64,000 nt of DNA, taken from Phascolomyces articulosus (taxonomy: Eukaryota > Mucoromycota > Mucoromycetes > Mucorales > Lichtheimiaceae). A program made the translations under genes and the position numbers. Numbering within the stretch: the first letter of the stretch is position 1; every line of letters begins with the position of its first letter. The notes beneath the pieces are model-generated. The model did not search any database and was not told the origin of the DNA. It saw only the letters and a list, made by a program, of their open reading frames with translations. This document shows, one piece after another, positions 12,664-27,140 of this stretch. The DNA lies in assembly GCA_025677815.1 (NCBI GenBank), contig JAIXMP010000018.1, positions 868,001-932,000 of the forward strand, in the 5' to 3' direction.

Positions 12664-12894
12664 TTAAGATCGTCTATCAGAAACCATCATCATCTTTTCT
12701 CGTACAGCGACGATATTTTGCTTGATCCAAAGATCCTTCTCACGTAATTCTTGTTCTTCACGTCGCAACTTTGCAATTTCTTCACGTAGTTGTTGTTCTC
12801 GGTTTACTAATGTACCATGGGACGCGTCTCGAAGTAAAGCCTCGTCATGATGGTGATGATGATGATGAAAATTTCCATTACTTGTTCCGTTCAT
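12664..12894 (-). CDS. Small His-tract coiled-coil protein (76 aa)
   Basis: A complete short ORF: ATG at 12894, stop at 12664-12666. It starts MNGTSNGNF, then seven histidines, then a charged heptad-like helix (REQQLREEIAKLRREEQELR) ending IVAVREKMMMVSDRRS. The helix has regular Leu/Ile spacing and a composition unlike chance AT-rich ORFs. I do not recognise the family; it may be a small coiled-coil adaptor. It shares a 394 bp divergent interval with POP7. Confidence 0.55.
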   Translation of the reverse strand: MNGTSNGNFHHHHHHHDEALLRDASHGTLVNREQQLREEIAKLRREEQELREKDLWIKQNIVAVREKMMMVSDRRS

Positions 12895-13288
12895 TTTTAT
12901 TTTTTTTTTTGGTTTGTTTTCTTATGGATTTATTATATACAGTTGGTTTGTTCTTTTGTATTTGGAAATAATAAAAAAAAGGTTGATGAATGAAAGAGAG
13001 AAGAAAAGAAGAAAAAAAGGTGGATTTATTTATCGCATATTTATTGAGTTTCATGCATCCCTTTTTTTTTTCTTAACCTTTCCCCCTCCACCCAATTCCC
13101 TCCTTATGATAATGAATGTGATTGATTTGAATTACTGGCAAATATTAGTCTAAAAAATATCATATTATTTATGGTCACGTTTCTATTTTAATTAGCCTCA
13201 TAGTTATCATCCGTTATTCAATTTCAGCTTAATAAAAAAAAAGTTCTTTTACTCTGTTTTCTTATATGTGCGTCAAAATATATTAAGA
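12895..13288. promoter_or_regulatory. Divergent promoter, small coiled-coil gene / POP7
   Basis: A 394 bp interval between two start codons with poly-A and poly-T runs. No gene seen; overlapping open frames are Phe/Leu-rich chance ORFs. Confidence 0.4.
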
Positions 13289-14009
13289 ATGAAAGAAAAA
13301 CGATCCAACATAAAAGGTAAACAATTTTTCTTCGGCATCATTGAATCCCATTACTCAATCATAAATATATTTTTTTTTCAAAAGACGCTGCTATTCATAA
13401 ACGTGCACCTCAACGACCTGCTACCATTCCAAGTGATGTCTATATTTCACATAAAACAAAAACAAATGTCATTATTAAACGCGTCCGACAATTAATGGTG
13501 AACGAAAAGTAAAAAAAAAAAAAATAGATACATTCTCTTGTTTTTTCTTCTTTCAACAATGTGAATACTAGGATAACTTACACAAAGATATATACATGCA
13601 TAAATTATTAGATATAAAAAAGTGACACTTCATGGTATGGGCGCACAACTTTTAAAAACGATTCAAATTGCCCAAGCCATCCAACGAACGCTTCATCATC
13701 AAATTGATTTAAAACCTACAACTGGCACAGTGACTTTGGTAGATGATATCATTCCTGATGATACTGTAAGAAGAATGCTATTTTTTTTTTTTGTAAAGAA
13801 TGAACCTTTTTATATATGCATCAGCATACATGACTCATTTATATGTGTATATGAAACCTATTACACAGGAAAAAGATACAGATACACAAACACGTATGAA
13901 TTCTGCAATCCATATTCAGTTAGTAGCAAAAGAAGGTTTAACTGAATTACAACGACGTGTTGCACCTATTCCGCGAAAACCATCCAGAAACCGCAAAGTA
14001 GTCAAATAG
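13289..14009 (+). CDS. POP7: RNase P/MRP subunit POP7 (Rpp20), Alba-fold
   Basis: Small nuclear/nucleolar protein of RNase P and RNase MRP, needed for tRNA 5' and rRNA processing; Rpp20 pairs with Rpp25/Pop6 on the RNA. Four exons: 13289-13316, 13385-13508, 13612-13765, 13869-14009 (447 nt, 148 aa). Recognised from the order seen in Rpp20: RPATIPSDVYISHKTKTN, VTLHGMGAQLLKTIQIAQAI, GTVTLVDDI and NSAIHIQLVAK. The start is the ATG at 13289; the open frame extends further upstream only through non-ATG codons. The acceptor at 13611 (TTATTAG) rather than the nearer AAAAAAG keeps the frame. It is convergent with the GCFC gene, stop codons 23 bp apart. Confidence 0.85.
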
Positions 14010-14032
14010 CTCTTTCTTTCTTTTTATTGTTA

Positions 14033-14234
14033 TTAATCAAGTCGAGCAAGTAATTGTAAAGCTTGTTTTTGTAATTCAGCATCATTGATATTAAGATTGG
14101 GTTGTAATAAGGGTGAAATCATTCGATTCATGATGGTGGTCCCAAGTGATTTTAATGTATCTTTTGGTAAATAACGTCGCCATACATGTAATGTTTTCAA
14201 ATACTATATAATAACAATTTGTTAATACCAGCAT

Positions 14235-14270
<36 letters not shown>

Positions 14271-17025
14271 CCCTTTTGTACATAAAATAATAAAAAGTAT
14301 TTATTTCTATTTACCTTGCATAATCGCCACACAAAACGTTCTTTTGCTTCACTATTAGGTTCTATCAATGTAATGGTATCAATAAGATCAGCATAAGGTT
14401 TTAATTGCTTGTCGATCGCAGATTCTACTTGAGTCATCAAATCCTATATTATATTGTTATAGAGAGTTAGAATTTTTTTTAGTGTTGATCGTCAAACCAT
14501 CCCCCCCTAATAATAAATGATAAATTACCATAAAAGGCCGTTCATGTTTTTCAACATAATAGGATATTTGTTCGATCGCTTGAGCAGCATATCGCATTTC
14601 TTTCATGGAAGAAGCATTCAGTATGTCCAGCATACTTTTAATTTTTTTAATCAACACTTTTTCCACAACCTTGTTTAATAATTCAGTATCGGCATCTTCA
14701 TGTTCTTCAGTAATACCATATTGAGATAAAATAGTATGCCACCGCATGGTATCAAATTCCAGCGGTTCTGTCCAAGGATTCCAAGTAACCAATTCACATC
14801 GCACATAAAATTCAAATGCACCTGGTAAACTCAAACTACCAAAAGCTTTGGAATAATCCTCATAAAAACTCGTTTTCCATGCTTCAAATTTGCTTTTCAC
14901 CATTTCCAAGGATCCAAATTCATCGCTCACGTCTTCCAATAGGGCAGGTATTTTATCATTTTGAATCACATCTAAATGATAATACTGTTTTTAATTTCTT
15001 CTTTTTTCCATCCAAACCATATCCATATCCTCCAAAAGAAAAATAGAATAAAGTGTTACCTAATTTTTGTTCCTGTCTTGCGTCCCAGTCTTCTGCTAAT
15101 TCATCATCCGACCATAATCCTTGTTCTTGAACATTGGTCAAATCTTCATGTTCTCCTATTCGTTGTTGTCGTTCAATTTTTCTTTGTTGAACAACACTTG
15201 CAGAATCACGAAGATCATGCCCACGACCAAATTCATCCACTCCCTCCTCCATTTCTTGATCATTTTCTTCTTGTTCAGGTACTTTAGAAAATTCTCTTAA
15301 ATCATCCAAATCATCCTGCCACCTCCGTTTTGCCACCACATCGTATTTTGTTGCCATCATTTCGTGTGCCTCCTTTTCTAAAGTTTCCAATTCAGGAAAC
15401 TAGAATTACAATATATCATTTCTGTGAATTAATCATCCTTTTTTTCTTTCTCTCCTTGGTTCCACGCAGTCTCCTTTTTTTTCTAGCATACACTTACCTT
15501 GGCATCTAAAAATTCACCCAGATCATTAACATAGCTCATTAATCCTTGGAAATAATCATATCGTTCACTTTCTCGTACAATTTCTTTTTCCAAATCCTTT
15601 TCGCCAGTGGTTAAATTCTCCATATTTTTTTGCATTTGTTCTAGTTGTAAATCATAATGTTTCAATGTACTTGTGATTCCAAAGGCTGTACTATCGAGAT
15701 TTTCAATGGCTTTATCCAATGATAATATAGATCCCTCGATCGGTACTATTATATTATGTAGCATTTAAAAACGCACACACACACAAATTGTTTCATTAGT
15801 TCCTAGGCAAAAAAAAAAAAAAAAAACTTGCATAAATTTCCCCCTTATGATGTTTTTTTTTTACCTTCTGCGGGTCGATAACCAGGTGGTGGTGCATAAG
15901 GATCCTTTTCTTTTTCTTCTTTTCGTTGTGGTCTCACACCACCATGTCGAATCAATTCACTTTCCCATCTTTCAATATCCTGATCATCTTCATCTTCTTC
16001 TTGTGCCTCTTCAATCATTTCTCGTACACCTGCTCTTCGTTCCTGTTCTTGTTTTCGTGCCACCTTTTTATTTAATGTGAGTCGTTCACCAACATAGGCT
16101 TCATATTCTATAAAAAAAATCCCCCACACCCCTCACCTTTATTAGAAATCAAATACCAGCAAGATATGATTTCTTTCTCAAATGACACGCGTTTTCATGA
16201 TGATGCTTTTATTACCTCCTTCTCCATCATCACCAACTTCATCCTCTTCACGAACAAGGCGTGAGCTTCCTTGATCATCCAGTGAAACAAAATCTTCTTC
16301 CACAGGATCCACATAACCTTTACGCATCTGTTCTCGTTTCTTTTTTGCGGCATGAATGGCATTCGCGTCAGGTATAACACTTTTATCATTTTTCATAAGT
16401 GAAGGAAACTTTTCAGCTAATAATGAATCGTCATCATTAATGTTATTATTGTTAAGCGATGCTGATTTTAATGCTGCTGGTGTACTAGGTGTGTCTTTAC
16501 GTAATGCCTCGAGTATTTCATTTGTATAAGCAGACGATGGCGTTGATTCGGTGGTATCTTGTGTTGATGATTTTCGCGCAGCTGAAAGACGTAAACTAGC
16601 TTTACTCTTTTTTACTTTAAAGGTTTCCGTGTCATCTTCTTCCTATAAATGTTATCAAAAGTTAATGAGGAATCGCTTGAATAAAACTCTAGCGTCAATC
16701 AGATCAAGTAAAAAAGAAACCGCAGCATAGTATTTTTCTTTTTTTACCTCTTGATCGAAACTTAAACCGAGCGATTGTTTTGATTCTTTCTTTTCTTTCT
16801 TTTTCTTCTTTTTTTCGAGTTTTGTTCGATTTACAACAGATTCAGTTACTATGAGGGGTTGAATCGAGAATAGATTAGATCAATATGTATATCTTAGACA
16901 GAGTTACTTTTCATAAAAGGAAATAAAAAAGTAATACCATTCTCTGGATCTTGTTTTTGTTCTTCATCATCACTTGTTTCAATTTTACGACGAATATTCT
17001 TGGCGCGATTGGATTTCTTAAACAT
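14033..17025 (-). CDS. GCFC-domain splicing factor (PAXBP1/GCFC2-like)
   Basis: Likely nuclear protein of the GCFC family, whose members take part in spliceosome (intron lariat) turnover. Nine exons on the minus strand: 17025-16938, 16848-16748, 16642-16216, 16107-15865, 15745-15498, 15399-15060, 14971-14529, 14443-14315 and 14203-14033; total 2190 nt, 729 aa. The N-terminus MFKKSNRAKNIRRK with acidic stretches, VNRTKLEKKKKKKEKKE, VIPDANAIHAAKKKREQMR and SRLVREEDE match the PAXBP1 N-terminal layout. A coiled coil lies at about 290-370. The C-terminal GCFC domain (about 480-720) shows KFEAWKTSFYEDYSKAFGSL, ELVTWNPWTEP and LHVWRRYLPKDTL. It shares a short promoter with mL45 and converges on POP7. 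Confidence 0.85.
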
Positions 17026-17221
17026 CTTTGTATAGATATATAAAAAAAAAGAAAAGAACGTACAGATAAAAGAACTACAAAGTTGGTTATAGTAAGTAGT
17101 AAGAGAAAGCCGACGTTGCATGAACAGTCACGCGATTTTTGACATAATTTCAAAATAAGTTGGGCAAATGGTGTGAATTGAGTGTAGAGTCTGAGGAGAA
17201 CGAAAAACAATAACAATAACA
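17026..17221. promoter_or_regulatory. Short bidirectional promoter, GCFC gene / mL45
   Basis: Only 196 bp separate the two start codons, so the genes must share promoter DNA. The mL45 leader ends in a CAATAACAATAACA run. Confidence 0.6.
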
Positions 17222-18458
17222 ATGGCAGCAGCAACAGCAACAGGTTTACGTGGATTGCGATTAGCACCTTCTTTGACAGTACCAGTCGCTACACGACACT
17301 TACAACGTCAAGCTCTTCTTACATGGCAACAACAACGTGGTTATGCTTCTCGTGAACCTCAAGGAAAACAAATCCTTATTCGCGATCACGGTGTTTTCGG
17401 TACTGTCAACATTTTGAAAAAAAAAAAAGAACGATCGTCACTTTCAACATTTCCCTTCTTTCGTAGAGAGGAGAGAGAGAGAAAAAAAAAAATACAATGA
17501 AGACTCATGAATATTATACACTTACACATATATATAAATAGCCAACTATGTTCCTCCTGAAACGGCGCCTGCCATTAGCGATTTTGCTCGATGGCGTTTA
17601 ACCAAGTGGCGCAACCTTAAAAACAACGTTCAAAATTTGCTCAGGTACGGGTGTGATACATATACAAATTCGGTCCAGTAATTCCTTTTATACGTATATT
17701 AAATATGGATGAATGATATAAATAGTGTTGGTTTAATCAAGTACAAGTCTCAATATGAAAAATGGGATTCACGTAAATTTTTGGAAGTTGCTGAAGAAAC
17801 ATATAAAGACATGAATGATGCCTTTGCAAGGTTTGTGTTATAAAAGAAGTTCTTTATATGTGGCGTGATGAAATACGTAGGGCTGACAATAAGTTGAAAT
17901 ATAGAGGTGACCGTCAAATGCTCGAAGAAGTATGCTTGGATGCTATGTATTCGGTAAGGACTCTTATCCCATATTTGGATGGATTGGAAGAGAGAACATA
18001 TCTGACACATAAAAAATGGTTGGGAATTATATAGACATTGAAGAACCAAATTAAGGGTCGTGGCCATGCCCGTTGGGAATGGAGATATCATGGCGAAGTT
18101 GAACAACCAAAAATTGTCTGTGTACGATGTGTTGGTACCACTGGTCTTAGTAAACATGGATTTTCTGTTGCACAAGCTACTTTACGCATGTACACAAAAC
18201 AGGTTAGTATGAGGTTTTCTAAAATAAAATGGGATTATGAAAAAACAAAAGATAAATATATATTGATATACTGATATACCATCCTATTCTCTCTAGTCCA
18301 TGGCTGTTTATGATAAAAAGAATCGATTGATTGGTGGTGATCCTAACAAGATCCATAATGTATTGGAATATGTTGTTTTCCAAAAGACTATTTCGGATCC
18401 TGAAGATATTTGGCGTGTCTATGGCAAAGTTGCTGCTCCAGAAAAGATCCAACAATAA
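17222..18458 (+). CDS. MRPL45: Mitochondrial large ribosomal subunit protein mL45 (Tim44-like domain)
   Basis: Component of, or inner-membrane anchor for, the mitochondrial large ribosomal subunit. Six exons: 17222-17399, 17542-17644, 17726-17830, 17881-17953, 18035-18202, 18297-18458 (789 nt, 262 aa). The N-terminus (about 40 residues) has Arg, Ser, Leu and almost no acidic residues and ends QQRGYAS, a typical matrix-targeting presequence. The Tim44-like core shows WDSRKFLEVAEETYKDM, GRGHARWEWRYHGEVEQPKI, ATLRMYTKQSMAVYDKKNR and VLEYVVFQKTISDPEDIWRV, matching the mL45 C-terminal fold. Yeast Mba1 is a distant relative with a similar role. The intron at 17400 (donor GTACTG) is inferred from frame. 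Confidence 0.85.
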
Positions 18459-19187
18459 TTAAGAATGAAAAACGAATTAATTATTATTACTATTTACCAC
18501 ATCTCATCAAAATCTATCCTATTCACCATTTTATAATAGAGCAAAGAAAAAAATAAGTAAACCAATTATTGGTTGTTGTAAACATCTTTCGATATATATA
18601 TTTATATAAAAGGCATATTTTTTTAGCATATGGTATTTCAGTAACATCTATTTAAACTTAATGATGAAAAGCATTATATATAAAACATGTATATGAAAAC
18701 TTATTTTTACTGTATAAACAATATCTCAAAAGAGATTTTTAAGATTGTTATATCATCTCATGATCTATTCTTTATATTATAGGCGTATTATTATATATAA
18801 ACTTTTATACATAAGAAAAAGAGTGATAAATCTAATGATGTTTTGTTTATTTTATAATATTATTGAACCTTTATTTTTTCCGCACCGTTCTTTTTATTTT
18901 CAAGATATAATACGATTCAGGAGCCTCCATAATATTATCTGTTTATTCTCAAGAACGTCGTTCTTGTTTACTAAATATGAAAAATAATCGAAACAAGAAA
19001 CAGTTTCGATGTGTAGCATAAATGTTATATAGCATTGAATAGTTATAATAATAATAATAATAATAATAATAAACTTGCTTTTCTTCTTGTTAGATTCAGT
19101 TTGTTACTTGTTTCCCTCTTCTCTTTCTTTTTATTATATTTTCTTACTTTTTTTTTCCTTTGTCCTCCTTTATTAAAATTGTTGTCA
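18459..19187. other. Intergenic region upstream of arrestin-like gene
   Basis: 729 bp of AT-rich DNA. It includes an (AAT)n microsatellite at about 19047-19071 and a strongly pyrimidine-rich leader (19075-19180) before the probable start codon. No gene seen. Confidence 0.5.
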
Positions 19188-20980
19188 ATGACAACTTTAT
19201 TTATTCATCTCGATAACAACCCTATTATAATGGATTACGCGACGACGAATAATAACATATTATCTGGCATGATATACATCCAAAATTCTAGTCGTCCGTT
19301 TGCATTCGATCGACACCAGCCAAAAATACGATTACTAGGTCAAATCAATATGATGGATGAAACAACAACCACCTTTCTCGACCAAACTTATTATCTCATT
19401 ATACCCATCCATAACAGCAATAAAAATACTGACAACATCAACAAAAAAAGCACTCTCACATCCTTGTTATCATCAAATTCTGTTCTGACAAGTACGAAAC
19501 ATAACGACACGATCAATAGTATGCCCGAAAATATAAATAATGATGAGAATACAATTTTTTTACCATTTTCAATTCCTCTCAATAAAAATATACCATCTTC
19601 ATTTTCGACACTGACTCGGGCTATTCGATATACACTATATGTAAGCATATGGACAACGACACAAAAAAATGAAAGCGCCACAACATTATCTATATATAAG
19701 AAAAACGACGATCCTAATAGTAAAGATGATGTCCCAACAAAAATCTTTGCTATTCGACCAGTGTTTATTCATCGCCGCCAGGACTATTTTCCTACAGCGA
19801 CCACTATCATCACAAACAGGCTATATTGGGGTACATCCAAACAATCTCGACTATGGCGATATGAAATCCAGCTACCACGTGTCGTCACGTTGAAAGATTT
19901 GATTGCACCATCCACGTCTTCTTGCATTCATTCCAATAATAATAGTACCCTAATCATGGATGATCATGATACTACTTCTACTACTCCTATCGGTAATAAA
20001 TACGACGATTGTTATTTGAACATAATTCTTCGTATTAAAAATACACAACATCATTTTCCAAGGCGACGGAAACAACAGCAACTTCCTCACCTTATTTATG
20101 AAACAAGCACAGCATTATCGAAACAGTTTAAAAAATATACGGAGTGTTGCATTGCAGAATTTAAGTTTGTGGAAGAATGTACATTATCAACCAATTCAAT
20201 CCATCCTTTTACTAGTAGTAGTAAATCTTGGTAAATAATATTAATAGTTTAAATAAAGAGAAAAATACTGATAATTTAGATTAGAAATTATTTTTTTTTG
20301 TGTATTGAAAGATAACACGCTAGTCTTCTTTTTCTTTTTTGTTTATTTATAGTTTACATTCTACAGAAAAAAGGAATGCTTCATCTTCAAGTATTGTTGC
20401 TACAACATTACTTTCTGAAACACATATCTTGTCATGGCCATCTTTTACTTGGAATGAGCCTTTCAAAGCTAGCTTCAAATTGGATCGGTTTCCTTTACCG
20501 ACAACGACAACGACACCTACTACAAGTATATCCTCCACCATAACAACAGAATCGCCGTCTTATTGTCATGACGTTCAGATACGACATTATTTAAATATAA
20601 AATTAACGTTTGATGATGGTAATGAATTTATCGATTATAATACCCATACATTCCCAATCGAAGTGATTCCGTTATTATTGATGAAAAAAAATCAAACAAA
20701 AGTTTCATCATTCGCACCATCATCACGTAATGATAATAAAAAATTGTACCGAGACGCATCCTTCAACAGTGCTACGTCATCAGCAACAACATTAAACAAT
20801 TGTAGTAAAATATCAACAAATACAAGTAGTAATAGCAATAGTGATATTGATATTGATGCAATTAGTTGTAGTAATAGTAGTAATAATAATAACGACAATA
20901 GTGATACTGGCACCTGTTGTCATGATTCTTATTACTCTTCATCTTCTGATGAAAGTTTTACTTATAAAAAACATAATTAA
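19188..20980 (+). CDS. Arrestin-fold protein (alpha-arrestin-like)
   Basis: Probable trafficking adaptor of the alpha-arrestin type. Two exons, 19188-20230 and 20353-20980, give 556 aa. I chose the ATG at 19188 (MTTLFIHLDNNPI) because the upstream in-frame extension is a Phe/Leu stretch encoded by a pyrimidine-rich leader. The N-terminal arrestin half is seen as LSGMIYIQNSSRPF then FLPFSIPLNKNIPSSF and TRAIRYTLYVSI; the C-terminal half as WPSFTWNEPFKASFKLDRF, HYLNIKLTFDDGNEF and THTFPIEVIPLLL. The tail is Ser/Asn-rich, and Asn/Thr tracts interrupt the fold. I see no PPxY motif, which alpha-arrestins often use to recruit Nedd4-type ligases. A decayed copy of the 3' end lies 2.3 kb downstream. 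Confidence 0.7.
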
Positions 20981-22335
20981 CTTAACGAACGCCTCATTTT
21001 GTTTTTTTGACTGTTCTTGTTGAATCCATTGTTGGTGTGTACTACGTCGCATAACAATTACTGGTCACACTACACATATGATCCTTTTTGTATATGAAAG
21101 AACATTTGACCCTATGTTCTTAATTTAGAAGCATATTAATCCGCTATAATAATCATTCATGTTTTACCAAGTTAATACCTTTTGCTTCTGGTAACAGGGT
21201 GATGTGATTGTCGCACAGACCTAAGAAGCTATCCAAGGATCACGCGTAGTTCTATAAATGCAAAGCACCATAGTACTACGAGATCTTCCTTTTCTCCTTA
21301 ATTTTACTTGGTGTTGAGCTGTTGTCAACACACATCCAACGGATAATATATATTTATTGCTTTAGTTTATATAGTAATAGGAACGTTCGTTTGGATTTTA
21401 TCATCGTAAACTTAATTACGCCTGATGTAGTTTTCTTTTTTAATTCCTGTGAATGTAGTATATAAATCAGATCATTATTATACAGTAGTTAGTAGCTGTA
21501 TGAATTTAAGACCTATCTTTCGAGATACGGTGAACGTCTTTAATAAATAAAATTATAACGACTGGTCATGATTCTTGAACATACTGTTATACTATCTTGG
21601 AATCCATGTTCACTCGATACAGTGGAAATGATTAAATAGTGGATGCAGATTATAATTCATCACCCCGATATCTGAACTGCTGAATGACACTACAGCTCTG
21701 ATAATATAAAAAAAGGTTTACGCTAACTGCAGTTAAGCACTAGGTAATAACTGGAGGAATAGAATTAGGATCAACTTCTTGTTGTTGCTATTGTTGAAAC
21801 TGATGAAGGTCCATTCTTGTTTCGGATTGAGGTGTAAGCTAAAGCTGTTTGATTATAGAACTTGAATCGAGGGTAGGAATATGCATATATATCCGACAGA
21901 CCGGATGGAAGTAATAGACTTATTATATGAACAAATATTTGTAAATAAATAGGCAAAGATTCAAGATTCACATGAACTAACCTCCGTTCCATACTGCACA
22001 ACTTTTAAAAGTCGTGAGAATATTCATTTCGACGTTTATTGCCTGGAGAAGATTTTTATCCAAAGTCTGACCACAATCGAATTTTCCCAAATTCAACTTT
22101 AATCGCTTTTAATCCATTTTGTTTTATACCAAAACAAGGTTATGTCCATCTATCCAATGACATGCAACAGATCTCCTTGTTGAAAAATATAATAAAGTAT
22201 TTCGCATAATAAAAGGGCAAACAATCCATATGCGTTTTTTTGCAGTGGTTTGTTATTTTGCAAAGATACTTGAAACATCTTACAGTATATCATGTCTTGT
22301 AATAAAAGGATATATGAGGAAAACTAACATTACTA

Positions 22336-22512
22336 CACTGTAGAAAAAGGTATTCTCAAATATGCTCATAAAAACACGAATTTAGGTAAACTCCCAGCTA
22401 AAATTCAGTTAAAATTCAGGACCAATTTCTCGAGTTTACACATGAAAAAAACACGAATTCGTGTTTTTTCGGTTAGGAGTTTAGGTTTTTTTGGGTTTTA
22501 TTTCCTACAGTG
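22336..22512. mobile_element. MITE-like element with CACTGTAG inverted termini
   Basis: CACTGTAG at 22336-22343 is mirrored by CTACAGTG at 22505-22512, giving a 177 bp AT-rich unit with 8-bp perfect inverted ends and no coding capacity. It contains a 24 bp perfect palindrome at 22446-22469 (core CACGAATTCGTG) and a partial repeat of it near 22372. TA precedes the left end, as in Tc1/mariner insertions, but I see no clear target duplication on the right. Confidence 0.4.
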
Positions 22513-23206
22513 CCATGTGATTGATTCTTTCGACATGGACAATTAATCTTGTTTGTTCTTAAATAAGTGTTGAATCACATCTATATATACATAAAAAACA
22601 ATACTTATTTGGGTCATACTATACATCTATTATCCTTTTAAAACCTCTATATTATTACAAAGAAGAAAATATAAACGTTGGAATTCTGTCATACCATTCA
22701 TTCTTTTAATTGTAAATCGTAGTTGAAAACAACAGCATAGTGGTACTATGATCTCCTACTTATTTGAATGGAGAAAAGCAGTATGCTAAATAATATGAAC
22801 AAGAGATAAACAAGTGCAACCAAGAACAAGAGTAACAAAGAAAGAATAATAATGTATTTTCTTTCACGTAAATCCAGTCTCTTCATATATATTGTATATC
22901 ATATTAAAATTATGACATTATGACTCGCAAAGATTCTCTTCTATTGGTTTATAACTTTGTGATGGTGGCGTCGTAATTGGTCTGAAAAGAAACTCAAGTT
23001 GTGTGTCTCTAGTCTCAAGGACTATTACTTTTTATCCCTTAAAATTTTATATGTCCTTTTTCATGATGGTCAATACGTTCTACCATTTTCATTCCCAAAC
23101 AAACCATTATAAACGCAAAAGCACGCACGTATATCTTTTCGCTGTAGTATTATCGATATATAACAAACCGCTGCTTTCATATATATATATATAATCAAAC
23201 TGGCAA

Positions 23207-23620
23207 GTGGTACTGGCACCTGTTGTCTAAGCTTCTCTTCTAATGAAAGTTTACCTTATAAAATTATAAATGCATTTAATGAACTCACGTATATTTTTCT
23301 TGTTGAGTGTTTCTTACCGTAAGTCCCATTATCGATCTGTGTGTCATCCTACAGTCTCTCTCGCATTATTCCTATGTTACATAGGACACTTTTTAGATAT
23401 GAACAAGGAACATTTGGCCTTATATATACTTTATATAGAAGCAGATTAATCAGCTATTACAATTATCCACATTTTAGTCAAGTTAATACTATAGAATGAT
23501 GTGATGGCTGTCACACAGACCTGAGAATCGATTCAAGAATGCCTATTATGGCAACTAAATAATAAATATCCTTAATTTTTTTTTTACAAGAGGCAAAGAG
23601 CTTTTGTCAACCTATAATAT
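23207..23620 (+). pseudogene. Decayed duplicate of the arrestin gene 3' end
   Basis: TACTGGCACCTGTTGTC recurs here from about 20907, followed by a diverged but alignable AATGAAAGTTT(A)CTTATAAAA stretch, the shared ACATTTG(A/G)CC and TAGAAGCA(T/G)ATTAAT blocks, TCAAGTTAATAC and CACAGACCT(A/G)AGAA. The offset is about 2.3 kb throughout, so this is one duplicated segment of at least 400 bp. The copy has stops and indels, so it is not coding. Confidence 0.55.
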
Positions 23621-24196
23621 CCTGTACAGCACATCATATTGCATTATCATCTATTCATCACATCACATCCCCCTTTTTATATTATATATAAGGATGACGG
23701 GAAACAATGGAAAAAGAGATCGACCAGCTTTTCGGTATACTGAAAACGGATGTTGAAGCGGCATGTTTTTTTATTCTATTTGTGCTGCTACACAGTCCGC
23801 ACGCTTTGATATAAAACTCAGTGAATGGGATTTCCAGCGATGGGGAAATCAGAAAACAGAATATCATTGGTCAAAAGTGAACTCATTTTAAAAAAAAAAG
23901 AGATTGAAAACAGCTTACGTTGATTGACGCGCATTATTATTATTCTTATTATAACATATATAATTTGATATATGTCTGTGCTTTCTTAACAGCGAATGAG
24001 AAGATGAAACCCAAGTCACCCTTACTATTATAGATAATAAAACAGATGAAGCTCTTGTCGGAGGATATAAAAATGACATAGATGGAAGCATCCAATAAAA
24101 GAGATCTTTTTTTTCACTTGCCCCATTTCATTTTTCTGTGGTCCCTTTTTTTTTTTCTTTTTTCTTTCCATACCAACTCATATTACTTCTTAAACT

Positions 24197-26617
<2,421 letters not shown>

Positions 26618-27140
26618 ATTCCTCTTTATATTACTTGATTCTTTTTATATACTACCTTATTTATATTATTCTTCTACATTTCCTATATCCTTTCTTCACG
26701 TCCTCTACCTACCTACACTCACCTTATACAACCAAAAATCCTCAATCTAAATTTTAAATATACTATCTTTTTTTTCTGTATTCAACATGCTTCATTTTTC
26801 TTTCCCTTATTATAAACCTTTACAAATTCCCTATCCTTACACTTCCTTTTTTCTTTCTTTCTATTTTTGTTTTTAGTTTGTTCTTATTTTTTTCTTCATT
26901 GTTTGTATTCAACTACCCAGAGGGGCTGGCTGCTTATTATTATTTTTTTCCTTACCTCCCACCCCTATAATTGTAAATGAGCGAGTAAACCGTTGTCTTC
27001 TTCAACAGACACCTTAATTGTAAACAGTTTTTTCTTTTTCTAATCTAAAACTTTATCTATTTAAAAATAAAAAAGTAAAAAAATTCTTTCAACAGTAAAA
27101 AAAAAAGGTTCTTTATTAATTATATAATAGGGTAGTACTG
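26618..27140. other. Convergent 3' intergenic region
   Basis: 523 bp between two convergent genes, with long pyrimidine runs on the plus strand and poly-A near 27062-27105. No gene seen. Confidence 0.5.

Larger units (their letters stand above)
20981..24196. other. Long intergenic region with decayed duplication and MITE-like element
   Basis: 3.2 kb without an intact gene. It contains the unduplicated 3' flank of the arrestin gene (20981-21360), a MITE-like element (22336-22512) and a degenerate second copy of the arrestin 3' end (about 23207-23620). The last 150 bases are the pyrimidine-rich promoter of the MTHFR gene. Confidence 0.6.

Noticed and set aside
14222..14280. Cys-Val repeat ORF tail near 14230
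   Set aside because: It is an intronic (CA)n microsatellite read through; the GCFC exon ends at 14315.
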